DNA of 33,661 nucleotides. Source: Methylobacterium sp. Leaf104. Its GTDB lineage: Bacteria > Pseudomonadota > Alphaproteobacteria > Rhizobiales > Beijerinckiaceae. The position numbers and the translations under genes are program-made. Location of the stretch: the NCBI RefSeq assembly GCF_001422885.1, contig NZ_LMMZ01000041.1, forward strand, positions 177,242 to 210,902. The letters run 5' to 3'. Under the pieces are notes generated by a model. It was not told where the DNA came from, did not search any database, and saw nothing but the letters and a program-made list of their open reading frames with translations. Positions 23,698-31,819 of this stretch are shown piece by piece; the first letter of the stretch is position 1; each line of letters starts with the position of its first letter.

Positions 23698-25044
23698 TCA
23701 GCAGGCCGCGACGTTCACCGCGAGACCACCCAGGGAGGTCTCCTTGTACTTGGCCTGCATGTCGTGGCCGGTCTGGCGCATGGTCTCGATGACCTCGTCG
23801 AGGCTGACCCGGTGGATGCCGTCGCCGCGCAGGGCCAGAGAGGCGGCCACCACCGCCTTGTTGGCCCCGAACGCGTTGCGCTCGATGCAGGGGATCTGGA
23901 CCAGGCCGCCGATGGGATCGCAGGTCATGCCGAGATGGTGCTCCATCGCGATCTCGGCGGCGTTCTCCACCTGGGCCGGGCTGCCGCCGAGGAAGGCCGC
24001 CAGACCCGCCGCCGCCATCGCGGCCGCCGAACCGACCTCCCCCTGGCAGCCGACCTCGGCGCCGGAGATCGACGCGCGGGTCTTGATCAGGCCCCCCACC
24101 GCCGCGGCGGTGAGCAGGAATTCCCGCGCGCGGGCCTCCGACCAGTCGGGGCAGAAGTCGCGGGCGTAGCGCAGGACGGCCGGCACGATCCCGGCCGCGC
24201 CGTTGGTGGGCGCGGTCACCACGCGCCCGCCGGCGGCGTTCTCCTCGTTCACCGCCAGGGCGTAGAGGCTGATCCAGTCGACGATCTCGTGGGCCGCGCG
24301 CGCGTTGCGCAGGCGTCCGGCGGTGAGGTCGTCGTGCAGGCGCTTGGCGCGGCGGCGGACCCTGAGGCCGCCGGGAAGCTCGCCGTCCTGGCGCAGGCCC
24401 CGATCGATGCAGGCGAACATCGCGTCCCGGATGGCGTCGAGGCCGGCCTCCACCGCCTCGGGGTCGCGCGAACCGCACTCGTTGGCGAACTGCACCTGCG
24501 CGATCGTGCGGTCCTCCCTCAGGCACAGGGCGAGGAGGCCTGCCGCAGAGGCGTAGGGCAGGGGGCAGTCCGTCTCGGCGCCCGGCGCGGCCTCGGCCTC
24601 GGTCACCACGAAGCCGCCGCCGACGGAATAATAGGTCTCGGCGTCGAGGACCGCGCCGGCGCCGTCGAGGGCGCGGAAGCGCAGGGCGTTGGTGTGCAGC
24701 GGCAGCACGTCGGTGAAGTTGAAGGCGAGGTCCGCGGCCGGGTCGAAGCCCGGCCCCGAGGGGCCGAGCCGCTTGGCCGCCCCGAGCGCCGCGACGAGGC
24801 CGGCGACCGCGTCGGGGTCGATGGAGCGCGGGTCGTGCCCGAGGAGCCCGAGGAAGATCGCCGTGTCGGTGCCGTGCCCGCGCCCCGTCCAGGCGAGGGA
24901 GCCGAAGATCTCGGCCTGGATGCGGGCGAGGCCGGGCAGACGCTCGGTCCGGGTGCGAAACCGCAGCGCCGCCACCATCGGGCCGACGGTGTGCGAGCTC
25001 GACGGGCCGATCCCGATCTTGAAGAGGTCGAAGGCGCTGATCAT
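23698..25044 (-). CDS. sdaA: L-serine ammonia-lyase (L-serine dehydratase), iron-sulfur type
   Basis: Converts L-serine to pyruvate and ammonia in the cytoplasm using a [4Fe-4S] cluster. The 448-aa single-chain form has the beta domain first (MISAFDLFKIGIGPSSSHTVGPM, with the signature SHTVGP at 17-22) and the alpha domain after (TAPTNGAAGIVPAVL onward). The cluster cysteines follow the exact C-x41-C-x10-C spacing, in EVGCQGEVG, MTCDPIGG and QIPCIERN. A cysteine is the last residue (VNVAAC), as in E. coli enzymes, where it can occupy the cluster. The start at 25044 matches the family. It is followed by a strong terminator and has no operon partner. Confidence 0.96.
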   Translation of the reverse strand: MISAFDLFKIGIGPSSSHTVGPMVAALRFRTRTERLPGLARIQAEIFGSLAWTGRGHGTDTAIFLGLLGHDPRSIDPDAVAGLVAALGAAKRLGPSGPGFDPAADLAFNFTDVLPLHTNALRFRALDGAGAVLDAETYYSVGGGFVVTEAEAAPGAETDCPLPYASAAGLLALCLREDRTIAQVQFANECGSRDPEAVEAGLDAIRDAMFACIDRGLRQDGELPGGLRVRRRAKRLHDDLTAGRLRNARAAHEIVDWISLYALAVNEENAAGGRVVTAPTNGAAGIVPAVLRYARDFCPDWSEARAREFLLTAAAVGGLIKTRASISGAEVGCQGEVGSAAAMAAAGLAAFLGGSPAQVENAAEIAMEHHLGMTCDPIGGLVQIPCIERNAFGANKAVVAASLALRGDGIHRVSLDEVIETMRQTGHDMQAKYKETSLGGLAVNVAAC

Positions 25045-25241
25045 CGGCTCTCGCGTTCCGGAAGGCACGGATGCCCGGGGCAGGCCCCGCGTCGCCGGCT
25101 GTCCGAGACGGGGGCGGGGGTCGGCCGGGAGGTCAGGGCCTTGCCTGATACACCGCCGGGCCGAGGCCGCGCATCCCCCCATCCGCGCCACCGCATCGGT
25201 TGCGAGGTGCGGACCGGTCCGCCGCAGCGATCCGGATCCGT

Positions 25242-25664
25242 TCAGGCCGCCGCGCGGTCGTAACCGGTCCGGTCGGCGGCCGGGGCCAGCAGCTCGGCGA
25301 CGAGGGCCACGAGCTGGTGTCCGTGATAGGGCGTGCGCAGGCGCAGGGCGCCCGGCTCGAGGGTTTCGCCGTCGAGCCGGCGCAGGGAGCGGGCGGTGTA
25401 GACCACCCCCACCGCGGGATCGAGGCAGCGGGCGACCCCGGCGAGCGAAAGGCCGTCCACGGTGTCGCGCACGTCGGCATCGGTCACCAGCACATCGACG
25501 CGGCGCTGGTCCGTATGCGCCAGAAGCAGGCTCTCGACCTCGCCGGCGGTGCGCGCGCCGAGCACGTCGTAGCCCGACATCTCGAGGCAGCTCGTGGTGA
25601 TGGAGCGGGTCAATTCGTCTCCGGCGAGGAGAACCACGAGCGGTTGGCGGGACGCGGCCATCAT
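25242..25664 (-). CDS. Stand-alone response-regulator receiver-like protein, degenerate
   Basis: 140 aa, one CheY-like domain and no output domain. Residues line up as follows: acidic pair D16-E17 (LLAGDELTR), phospho-acceptor D62 (VLVTDADV), Thr90 (VVYTARS), and then TPY (111-113) where the conserved lysine should precede the proline (KPY/KPF). The missing lysine means phosphorylation-driven switching may be altered or lost. ATGs at 25664 and 25661 are both possible; AGGAA lies upstream. No histidine kinase is nearby, so it may respond to an orphan kinase or act by protein binding. A 14-bp palindrome (GCGGACCGGTCCGC, 25209-25222) lies 20 nt past the stop. Confidence 0.78.
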   Translation of the reverse strand: MMAASRQPLVVLLAGDELTRSITTSCLEMSGYDVLGARTAGEVESLLLAHTDQRRVDVLVTDADVRDTVDGLSLAGVARCLDPAVGVVYTARSLRRLDGETLEPGALRLRTPYHGHQLVALVAELLAPAADRTGYDRAAA

Positions 25665-26244
25665 GGACGAACTTCCTGGGTGAACCGATATCGAGCGCTT
25701 CGGCTTTCAAATGGACGGTGGCGCGACCGTAGAAGCGACCAGTTAACGCGTCCTTAAACGTCCGGTTTCATGAGGCAACAGCAATTCTGGAGACAAGCTG
25801 AAGAGATCAGCAATTTCACCCGGATGCTCACCTTATCAGCATCGACATGCCCGAAAAGGCGGCGAACCTAGCACTTTGGCCGCGCCGACTGGATTTCGCG
25901 GCATCCGGACGCCCTGAATAAGTGCACCGCACCGGGGAAGACGGCCCCGCGACGTCCCGCCGGCGGGTCGGATCGGCGCCCTGCGCCCCGTTCCGCACGT
26001 GTGAGGCAAACCTTCGGCCACACCCCACGATCGGGAGAACGAGCTTTCCCCTTCCGGCCGAAAAAAGCCGTTTGCTTCCTTTGACGCCAGCACAGCATCG
26101 CGCAATTCTAGGTCTGCAATGACAAACCGGGGCGCAGACGCGCACTAAGTCAGTCCTCACAGAGATGTGAGCGCTCCGATTTTTGTATTCAATCGGTCCA
26201 ATTCGAAAACCGGGACGCACGGCCTGTGCGTCTTGCCGGAACGC
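25665..26244. other. Long intergenic region between the receiver gene and sfnG
   Basis: About 580 bases of lower GC than its surroundings, so probably regulatory for two divergent genes. Short overlapping open frames exist on both strands but have no ribosome site or recognisable product. A possible weak sigma-70 promoter for sfnG is TTGACG (26081-26086) with AATTCT 17 bp further on. I looked for the sigma-54 pattern expected from sfn genes in Pseudomonas and found no convincing copy. A 12-bp palindrome CCCGCCGGCGGG is at 25956-25967. Confidence 0.5.
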
Positions 26245-27372
26245 ATGGGTGTGATCATGGGCTTTCAACCTGAACTCCGCGACGGGGGCGAACCGATCCG
26301 CTTCGCCTACTGGGTACCCAACGTCTCGGGCGGCCTCGTCATCAGCAAGATCCCCCAGCGCACGGGCTGGGACGCGCCCTACAACCGGCGCCTCGCGCAG
26401 ATCGCGGAAGCCGCTGGGTTCGACTACGCCCTGACGCAGATCCGCTTCACCGCCGGCTACGGCGCCGAGTACCAGCACGAATCCGTCGCCTTCAGCCACG
26501 CGCTGCTGGCCGCCACCTCGAAGCTGAAGGTCATCGCCGCCCTGCTGCCAGGCCCCTGGAACCCGACGCTCGCGGCCAAGCAGATCGCCACGATCAGCCA
26601 GCTCACGGAGGGGCGCATCGCCGTCAACGTGGTCTCGGGCTGGTTCTCGGGCGAGTTCCGCGCCATCGGCGAGCCGTGGCTCGACCACGACGAGCGCTAC
26701 CGCCGCTCGGAGGAGTTCATCCACGCCCTGCGGGGGATCTGGACCCAGGACAACTTCACCTTCCGAGGCGATTTCTATCGCTACAGCGACTACACCCTGA
26801 AGCCGAAGCCGGCCGACCCGCAGCCGGAGATCTTCCAGGGCGGCTCGTCACGCGCGGCCCGCGACATGGCGGCCCGGGTCTCGGACTGGTACTTCACCAA
26901 CGGCAACACGCCCGAGGGCATCCGGGCCCAGGTCGACGACATCCAGGCCAAGGCACGCGCCAACGGCCACGCGGTGAAGGTCGGCGTCAACGCCTTCGTC
27001 ATCGCGCGCGAGACCGAGGCGGAAGCCCGCGCCGTCCTCCAGGAGATCATCGACCACGCCGATCCGGACGCCGTGAAGGCCTTCGGGCACGAGGCGAAGA
27101 ACGCCGGCAAGGCCTCGCCGGAGGGCGAGGGCAACTGGGCGAATTCGAGCTTCGAGGACCTCGTCCAGTACAACGACGGCTTCAAGACCAACCTGATCGG
27201 CACGCCCGACCAGATCGCCGAGCGCATCGTGGCGCTCAAGGATGCGGGCGTCGACCTCGCCCTCCTCGCCTTCCTGCACTTCCAGGAGGAGGTCGCGTAT
27301 TTCGGCGAACACGTGATCCCGCGGGTTCGCGCCCTGGAGGCGGCCCGCCGCGAACGCGCGCGGGCGGCCTGA
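26245..27372 (+). CDS. sfnG: Dimethyl sulfone monooxygenase (FMNH2-dependent)
   Basis: Two-component flavin monooxygenase that oxidises dimethyl sulfone to methanesulfinate and formaldehyde, for sulfur supply when sulfate is scarce; cytoplasmic, and needs a separate FMN reductase. The luciferase-like (LLM) TIM barrel is highly typical of SfnG: FAYWVPNVSGGLVISKI, QRTGWDAPYNRRLAQIAEAA, LTQIRFTAGYGAEYQHESVA, IFQGGSSRAARDMAARVSDW and FKTNLIGTPDQIAERIV. Starts at ATG 26245 or 26257 both fit the family; 26245 gives 375 aa. A GTG at 26167 would add 26 unrelated residues. sfnB follows after 44 nt. No sfnF-type reductase gene is seen here. Confidence 0.93.
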   Translation: MGVIMGFQPELRDGGEPIRFAYWVPNVSGGLVISKIPQRTGWDAPYNRRLAQIAEAAGFDYALTQIRFTAGYGAEYQHESVAFSHALLAATSKLKVIAALLPGPWNPTLAAKQIATISQLTEGRIAVNVVSGWFSGEFRAIGEPWLDHDERYRRSEEFIHALRGIWTQDNFTFRGDFYRYSDYTLKPKPADPQPEIFQGGSSRAARDMAARVSDWYFTNGNTPEGIRAQVDDIQAKARANGHAVKVGVNAFVIARETEAEARAVLQEIIDHADPDAVKAFGHEAKNAGKASPEGEGNWANSSFEDLVQYNDGFKTNLIGTPDQIAERIVALKDAGVDLALLAFLHFQEEVAYFGEHVIPRVRALEAARRERARAA

Positions 27373-27416
27373 GCCGCGCCGCGCCCCGCTCTCGTCACCT
27401 GATCCGGAGACACCGC

Positions 27417-28676
27417 ATGAACATCGCCGTCAGCCCGCCTCCGCGGGACACCTATCGCTGGCCCGCCGGCGCGCCCGGTCCCGAGCGCCCGGCCGCGCCG
27501 GCCCACGTCATCCGCGACGCGGCCGAGGCCCTGCGCGTCGCCCAGGCCCTGGCGGAGACTTTCGGGGCCGGCGCCGCCGAGCGCGACCGCACCGGTCGCC
27601 GTCCCCTGGCCGAGCTCGACGCGTTCTCGCAGAGCGGCCTGTGGTCGATCAACGTGCCGCGGGCCCATGGCGGGCCGGGGCTGTCCTACCGGATCCTGGC
27701 GCAGGTCATCTCCGTCGTCTCGGCGGCCGACCCGTCCATCGGGCAGATCGCCCAGAACCACCTCGGCATCGTGGCGTCGATCGACACGGTCTCGGACGAG
27801 GCCCAGAAGGCGCTGCTGTTCGGCCTCGTCCTGGCCGGCACCCGCTTCGGCAACGCCTTCTCGGAGATCGGCACGCCGCGGGCCGCCGACTTCAAGACCC
27901 GCTTCGTGGAGGATGGCGACCACGTGGTGGTGCACGGCACGAAGTTCTACGCCACCGGCGCGCTGCTCGCCCACCTCGTGCCCATCGTGGCCCTCGATGG
28001 CGCGGGCCGGGCCTGGTACGCGATCGCCGAGCGCAACGCGCCCGGCCTGACCGTGATCGACGACTGGTCGAGCTTCGGCCAGCGCACCACCGCGAGCGGC
28101 ACCGTGCAGATCGACGGCGTGCGCGTGCCCAGGACGCACCTGGTGCCGGCCTGGAAGGGCTACGAACGCCCGAGTGCCGACGGGGCGATCTTCCAGATCA
28201 TCCAGGCGGCCGTGGATGCGGGCATCGCCCGGGCGGCGCTCGCCGAGACCATCACGTTCGTGCGCACCCAGTCCCGCCCCTGGATCGACAGCGGTCTGGA
28301 GCGGGCCTCCGACGACCCCCACACCATCCGCATCGTCGGCGACCTCACGATCCGCCTGCACGCGGCCGAGGCGCTGCTCGACCGGGCCGGCCTCGCCCTC
28401 GACGACGCCGTGGCGGCCCCCGACGCCGACACCGTGGCGACCGCGCAGCTCGCGGTGGCGGAAGCCAAGGTGCTCACCACGGAGGTGGCGCTCAGCGCCA
28501 GCAACACCCTGTTCGAGCTCGCCGGCACCCGCGCGACGCTCGCCGAGCACAACCTCGACCGGCACTGGCGCAACGCCCGCACCCACACGCTCCACGACCC
28601 CGTGCGCTGGAAATACGCGATCATCGGCAACCACGCCCTGAACGGGGTGAATCCGCCTTTCCACGCCTGGAGCTGA
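27417..28676 (+). CDS. sfnB: SfnB-family sulfur acquisition oxidoreductase (acyl-CoA dehydrogenase fold)
   Basis: 419-aa flavoprotein of the acyl-CoA dehydrogenase superfamily, SfnB/DszC-like branch, used with SfnG to recover sulfur from organosulfur compounds; its exact reaction is not settled. The N-terminal helical domain (ALAETFGAGAAERDRTGRRP and SQSGLWSINVPRAHGGPGLS) is followed by the FAD-contact region (GNAFSEIG and HGTKFYATGA), the beta domain (DDWSSFGQRTTASGTVQIDG) and the C-terminal helices (ALSASNTLFELAGTRATLAE and LDRHWRNARTHTLHDPVRWK). GGAG is 7 nt before the ATG at 27417. It is co-transcribed with sfnG, 44 nt apart. Confidence 0.92.
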   Translation: MNIAVSPPPRDTYRWPAGAPGPERPAAPAHVIRDAAEALRVAQALAETFGAGAAERDRTGRRPLAELDAFSQSGLWSINVPRAHGGPGLSYRILAQVISVVSAADPSIGQIAQNHLGIVASIDTVSDEAQKALLFGLVLAGTRFGNAFSEIGTPRAADFKTRFVEDGDHVVVHGTKFYATGALLAHLVPIVALDGAGRAWYAIAERNAPGLTVIDDWSSFGQRTTASGTVQIDGVRVPRTHLVPAWKGYERPSADGAIFQIIQAAVDAGIARAALAETITFVRTQSRPWIDSGLERASDDPHTIRIVGDLTIRLHAAEALLDRAGLALDDAVAAPDADTVATAQLAVAEAKVLTTEVALSASNTLFELAGTRATLAEHNLDRHWRNARTHTLHDPVRWKYAIIGNHALNGVNPPFHAWS

Positions 28677-28994
28677 GAGTGTGGGGTCGAAGGCGACTGT
28701 GGGACGAACCGGAGCCGGGTGTCGGCTCTCCCGAAAGGCCGGACCTGCCGGCCGGGACACCGGTGGCCCGCGGGCGTCCAGCCGGTGCCGATCCCGAGGC
28801 CAACAGGATCGCCCCTCCACAGAGTCCCGGCGCATCGGCGTGCGCGGCCGCACCGCCCGTGGACCGACCGGCGCATGGCAGCGTTTCCTCGTGCGGATCT
28901 GCTCAACTCCAAGAAAGCCGCCCATCTTAAGATGGTCGTCATGGTTTTCGTCGCGGAATGCGGCGAAAAAAAACTGTATTCGGGAATCGGAACC
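28677..28994. other. Spacer after sfnB
   Basis: About 318 bases. The frame that ends in the 53-aa protein stays open through here, but its translation before about 28930 is proline/arginine-rich and not protein-like. No clear promoter or terminator was found; an A-run (28966-28973) precedes the small gene. Confidence 0.4.
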
Positions 28995-29156
28995 GTGGAT
29001 ATCGAGACCGCCAAGATGCTGGTGGGGGCCGCCCTCCTGGTGGCCATCGGCGCCTTCTCCGTGCTGACCGTGAGCGGGATGGTCCGCGCCATGGTCGCCG
29101 ACCTGCGTGCCGGACGCGCGAACTTACGCGGCGAGACGGTCTCCGAGCCTCGCTAA
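28995..29156 (+). CDS. Small single-pass membrane protein
   Basis: About 53 aa from a GTG at 28995 (GGAA upstream); ATGs at 28932 and 28941 would add 21 or 18 residues. It has one hydrophobic helix (MLVGAALLVAIGAFSVLTVSG, about residues 8-28), then a basic amphipathic tail (MVRAMVADLRAGRANLRGE). No family recognised. It lies between sfnB and the acyl-CoA dehydrogenase-like gene, in the same direction, but with gaps large enough for its own promoter. Confidence 0.55.
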   Translation: MDIETAKMLVGAALLVAIGAFSVLTVSGMVRAMVADLRAGRANLRGETVSEPR

Positions 29157-29267
29157 AGCGCCATCGGCCGCCGTTCGGGGCGGGCGCCGACGCGCTTTGA
29201 CGCGGGGACAGGTCGGTTTGGTACGCAACCTGCCCCTGGCGGTCGCGCGTCCGTGATCCATGTCTCG

Positions 29268-30482
29268 ATGATGAACGCCCTTCCGCAGGACTGCATCGAC
29301 ACCAGCCCCGCACGGATCGCGGCCGCCGCACGCGCGGTCTCGCGCCTCGCGGCCGAACGGGCCGACGGCCTCGACCGCGACGGCGGGTTTCCGGCCGAGG
29401 ACGTCGCCCACGCCCATGCGGCGGGCCTGCTCGCGGCGCCCCTGCCGGTGGCGCTCGGCGGCGCCGGCCTCGATGCGCCCCACCGGGCGCCGGTCCTGGC
29501 CGATCTCCTGGCGCAGGTCGGGCGCGGCAGCCTCGCCCTCGGCCGGCTCTACGAAGGACACGTCAACGCCCTCGCCCTGGTGCTGCGCTACGCCGAGCCG
29601 GCGGTGGCCGAGCGCCTGGCCGCGGATGTCCGTGCCGGGCATCTCTTCGGCGTCTGGAACACGCAGCCCCAGGCGGGCGGCCTCAGCCTCCAGGACGTCG
29701 GCGACCTCGGACTCGACCCGGCGGGCGAACCGTGGATCCTGACGGGGGTCAAGTCCTTCGCCTCCGGTGCCGGGGCCGTGACCCGGCCCCTGGTCACCGC
29801 GCGCCGGCCGGACGGCCGCCAGCAGATGCTCGTGGTGGACCTGGAGCCCGGCACCCGCGCCGACCTGTCCGGCTGGCGGGCTCAGGGGATGCGGGCCTCG
29901 ACCTCGGGCGTCCTCGACTTCACCGGCCTGCCCGCCGGCCCCGACAGCTTCATCGGCGGCCCCGACGACTACTTCTCCGAGCCGCACTTCTCCGGCGGCG
30001 CCTGGCGCTTCGCCGCCGTGCAGCTGGGCGGCATCGAGGCGGTGTTCGACGCACTGCGGTCGCATCTGCGGACCACCGGACGCGGGGGCGACCCGCATCA
30101 GGCGGCCCGCCTCGGCGAGGCCGCGATCGCGGTGGAGGGCGCCCGCCTCTTCGTCGGTCACGCCGCGCGCCTCGCCGCCGACCCGGAGGCGGAGCCCGAC
30201 CGGGTGATCGCCTACGTCAATCTCACCCGCCTCGCGGTGGAGCGGGCCGGGCTCGACGTCCTGGAGCGAGCCCAGCGCTCGGTCGGGCTCGCGGGCTTCC
30301 TCAGCCCGCATCCCCTGGAGCGGCTGACGCGGGATCTGGCCACCTACCTGCGCCAGCCCGGCCCCGACCGGGCCCTGACCAGCGCGGCGGCCCACGTTCT
30401 CGCGGAGGGCCGGCCGGCGGACCTCCTCTGGCGCAATCCCGCCGGGGTGCCTATGCCTGACGAGGTTCCGGCCGATCCGTAG
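29268..30482 (+). CDS. Acyl-CoA dehydrogenase-like flavoprotein
   Basis: About 404 aa with the acyl-CoA dehydrogenase layout: helical N-terminal domain (AARAVSRLAAERADGLDRDG and AAPLPVALGGAGLDAPHRAP), FAD/substrate region (FGVWNTQPQAGG, then GVKSFASGAGAVTRPLVT), beta domain (RAQGMRASTSGVLDFTGL) and C-terminal helices. The typical catalytic glutamate is not evident, so the reaction may not be acyl-CoA oxidation. ATGs at 29268 and 29271 and a GTG at 29253 are all possible starts. The closest type I recall sits beside PIG-L deacetylase, methyltransferase and glycosyltransferase genes in rhizobia; here only the methyltransferase follows, 12 nt downstream. Confidence 0.82.
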   Translation: MMNALPQDCIDTSPARIAAAARAVSRLAAERADGLDRDGGFPAEDVAHAHAAGLLAAPLPVALGGAGLDAPHRAPVLADLLAQVGRGSLALGRLYEGHVNALALVLRYAEPAVAERLAADVRAGHLFGVWNTQPQAGGLSLQDVGDLGLDPAGEPWILTGVKSFASGAGAVTRPLVTARRPDGRQQMLVVDLEPGTRADLSGWRAQGMRASTSGVLDFTGLPAGPDSFIGGPDDYFSEPHFSGGAWRFAAVQLGGIEAVFDALRSHLRTTGRGGDPHQAARLGEAAIAVEGARLFVGHAARLAADPEAEPDRVIAYVNLTRLAVERAGLDVLERAQRSVGLAGFLSPHPLERLTRDLATYLRQPGPDRALTSAAAHVLAEGRPADLLWRNPAGVPMPDEVPADP

Positions 30483-30494
30483 GCGCTGACGTCC

Positions 30495-31082
30495 ATGACC
30501 CGCTCCCCGCACACGCTGCCGCCGGACTACTTCACCGAGCTCTACGCCGGGAACCCCGATCCGTGGGACTTCGCCACCAGCCCCTACGAACACGCCAAGT
30601 ACGACGCCACCCTGGCCGCCCTGGGCCGGGAGACCTACGCGCAGGCCCTGGAGGTCGGGTGCTCCATCGGCGTGCTGAGCCGCCGGCTGGCCGACCGCTG
30701 CGCGGCCCTGCTCGCCCTCGACGTGGCCGAGGCCGCCCTCGACGCCGCCCGGGCCCGTTGCGCCCCGTGCCCGCATGTCAGCTTCCTGCGCGCGGCGGTG
30801 CCGGCGGAGTGGCCCTCCGGCCGGTTCGACCTCGTGGTGCTCTCGGAGGTGCTGTACTTCTTCACGCCCGAGGACCTCGCCCGCATCGCCGCACACCTCG
30901 CGGCGGCCTTGAACCCGGGCGGCGAGGTCGTCCTCGTCCATTGGCTGGGGGAGACGAACTTTCCCCTGAGCGCCGACGTGGCGGTCGAGACGCTGATCGG
31001 ATTCACGCGGGGCCATCTTGAGCCGGGCCACCGGAGCCGCACCGAGCGCTACCGCCTCGACGTGCTGCGGGCGCCCGCGTGA
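30495..31082 (+). CDS. SAM-dependent methyltransferase, NodS-like class I
   Basis: 195-aa class I methyltransferase. DYFTELYAGNPDPWDFATSP is the NodS-family opening (YF-x3-Y-x4-DPW). The SAM-binding glycine motif is ALEVGCSIGVLSRRLAD (about 51-67), then LALDVAEAALDAAR, FDLVVLSEVLYFFTPEDL and GGEVVLVHWLGET. NodS itself N-methylates the chitooligosaccharide Nod-factor precursor. Here there is no nod gene, so the substrate is probably another amino-sugar or small molecule, if the family role holds. The ATG at 30495 lies 12 nt after the previous stop, and the end overlaps the cytochrome gene by 4 nt (GTGA), so the genes are co-translated. Confidence 0.88.
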   Translation: MTRSPHTLPPDYFTELYAGNPDPWDFATSPYEHAKYDATLAALGRETYAQALEVGCSIGVLSRRLADRCAALLALDVAEAALDAARARCAPCPHVSFLRAAVPAEWPSGRFDLVVLSEVLYFFTPEDLARIAAHLAAALNPGGEVVLVHWLGETNFPLSADVAVETLIGFTRGHLEPGHRSRTERYRLDVLRAPA

Positions 31083-31819
31083 GCCGGGCGCCGAGGGCGG
31101 AGGAGCCCGGCCCGTCCCTGGTCCACCGGCACGCCGCCTGGGTGCGCCTGACCCATTGGCTCAACGCCGTCGCGTTCCTGGCTCTCGCGGTCAGCGGCGT
31201 CGCGATCCTGCTCGCCCTGCCGCGGCTGTTCTGGGGCGAGACCGGCGCCAACGGGGCACCGGCGGCCCTCGACCTGCCGCTGCCGGTGAACCTCGAACAG
31301 ACGGGCTGGGGCCGCAACCTGCACTTCCTCGCCGCCTGGGTGCTCGTCCTCAACGGGATCGTCTACCTCATCGTCGCCTTCGTGGGTGGCCACTTCGCCC
31401 GCGACCTCGTGCCGGACCGCGACCAGCTGGCCCCGCGCCACCTCGCCCGCGAGATCGCCGATCACGCCCGCCTGAAACCGGCGCGCGGGCGCGAGGCCCT
31501 GCGCTACAACGCCCTGCAGAAATTCGCCTATCTCGTCGTCCTGTTCGTGCTGTTTCCTCTCATGGTGCTCACCGGGCTGACCATGTCCCCGGGCGTCACG
31601 GCGGCCTATCCGGAACTCTTCGCCCTGTTCGGCGGCCGGCAATCGGCGCGCACGCTGCACTTCCTCGTCGCCAGCCTGCTCGTGCTCTTCCTCGTCGTTC
31701 ACGTGGCGCAGGTCTTCGTCGGGGGCGCGGGCAACCTGATGCGCGCGATGATCACCGGCCGCTTCCGCGTTCCCCCGGAGACCACCCGGAAGACCCTGAC
31801 GGAGACTCCCGATGCGTGA
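31079..31819 (+). CDS. Cytochrome b561-type membrane protein (Ni,Fe-hydrogenase/formate b-subunit family)
   Basis: 246-aa integral membrane di-heme cytochrome b. Four hydrophobic segments are visible (about 27-47, 78-102, 148-170 and 190-215), with histidines in the expected places: RHAAWVRLTHWLNAV at TM1, LHFLAAWVLVL at TM2, and LHFLVASLLVLFLVVHVAQV at TM4. It starts with GTG at 31079, inside the methyltransferase stop (GTGA), and its own stop overlaps the molybdoenzyme gene by 8 nt. It would pass electrons between the quinone pool and the molybdoenzyme at the periplasmic face, as MsrQ does for MsrP, although this cytochrome belongs to a different family. Confidence 0.9.
   Translation: MSRAPRAEEPGPSLVHRHAAWVRLTHWLNAVAFLALAVSGVAILLALPRLFWGETGANGAPAALDLPLPVNLEQTGWGRNLHFLAAWVLVLNGIVYLIVAFVGGHFARDLVPDRDQLAPRHLAREIADHARLKPARGREALRYNALQKFAYLVVLFVLFPLMVLTGLTMSPGVTAAYPELFALFGGRQSARTLHFLVASLLVLFLVVHVAQVFVGGAGNLMRAMITGRFRVPPETTRKTLTETPDA

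Noticed and set aside
25956..25967. CCCGCCGGCGGG palindrome as a terminator or operator
   Set aside because: Short GC palindromes arise often by chance in this composition; no loop, T-run or second copy nearby.
25836..26122. Overlapping short frames on both strands upstream of sfnG
   Set aside because: They overlap each other, lack ribosome sites and show no recognisable domain.
26790..28925. Minus-strand frame of 711 aa
   Set aside because: Opposite sfnG and sfnB, which match their families over full length.
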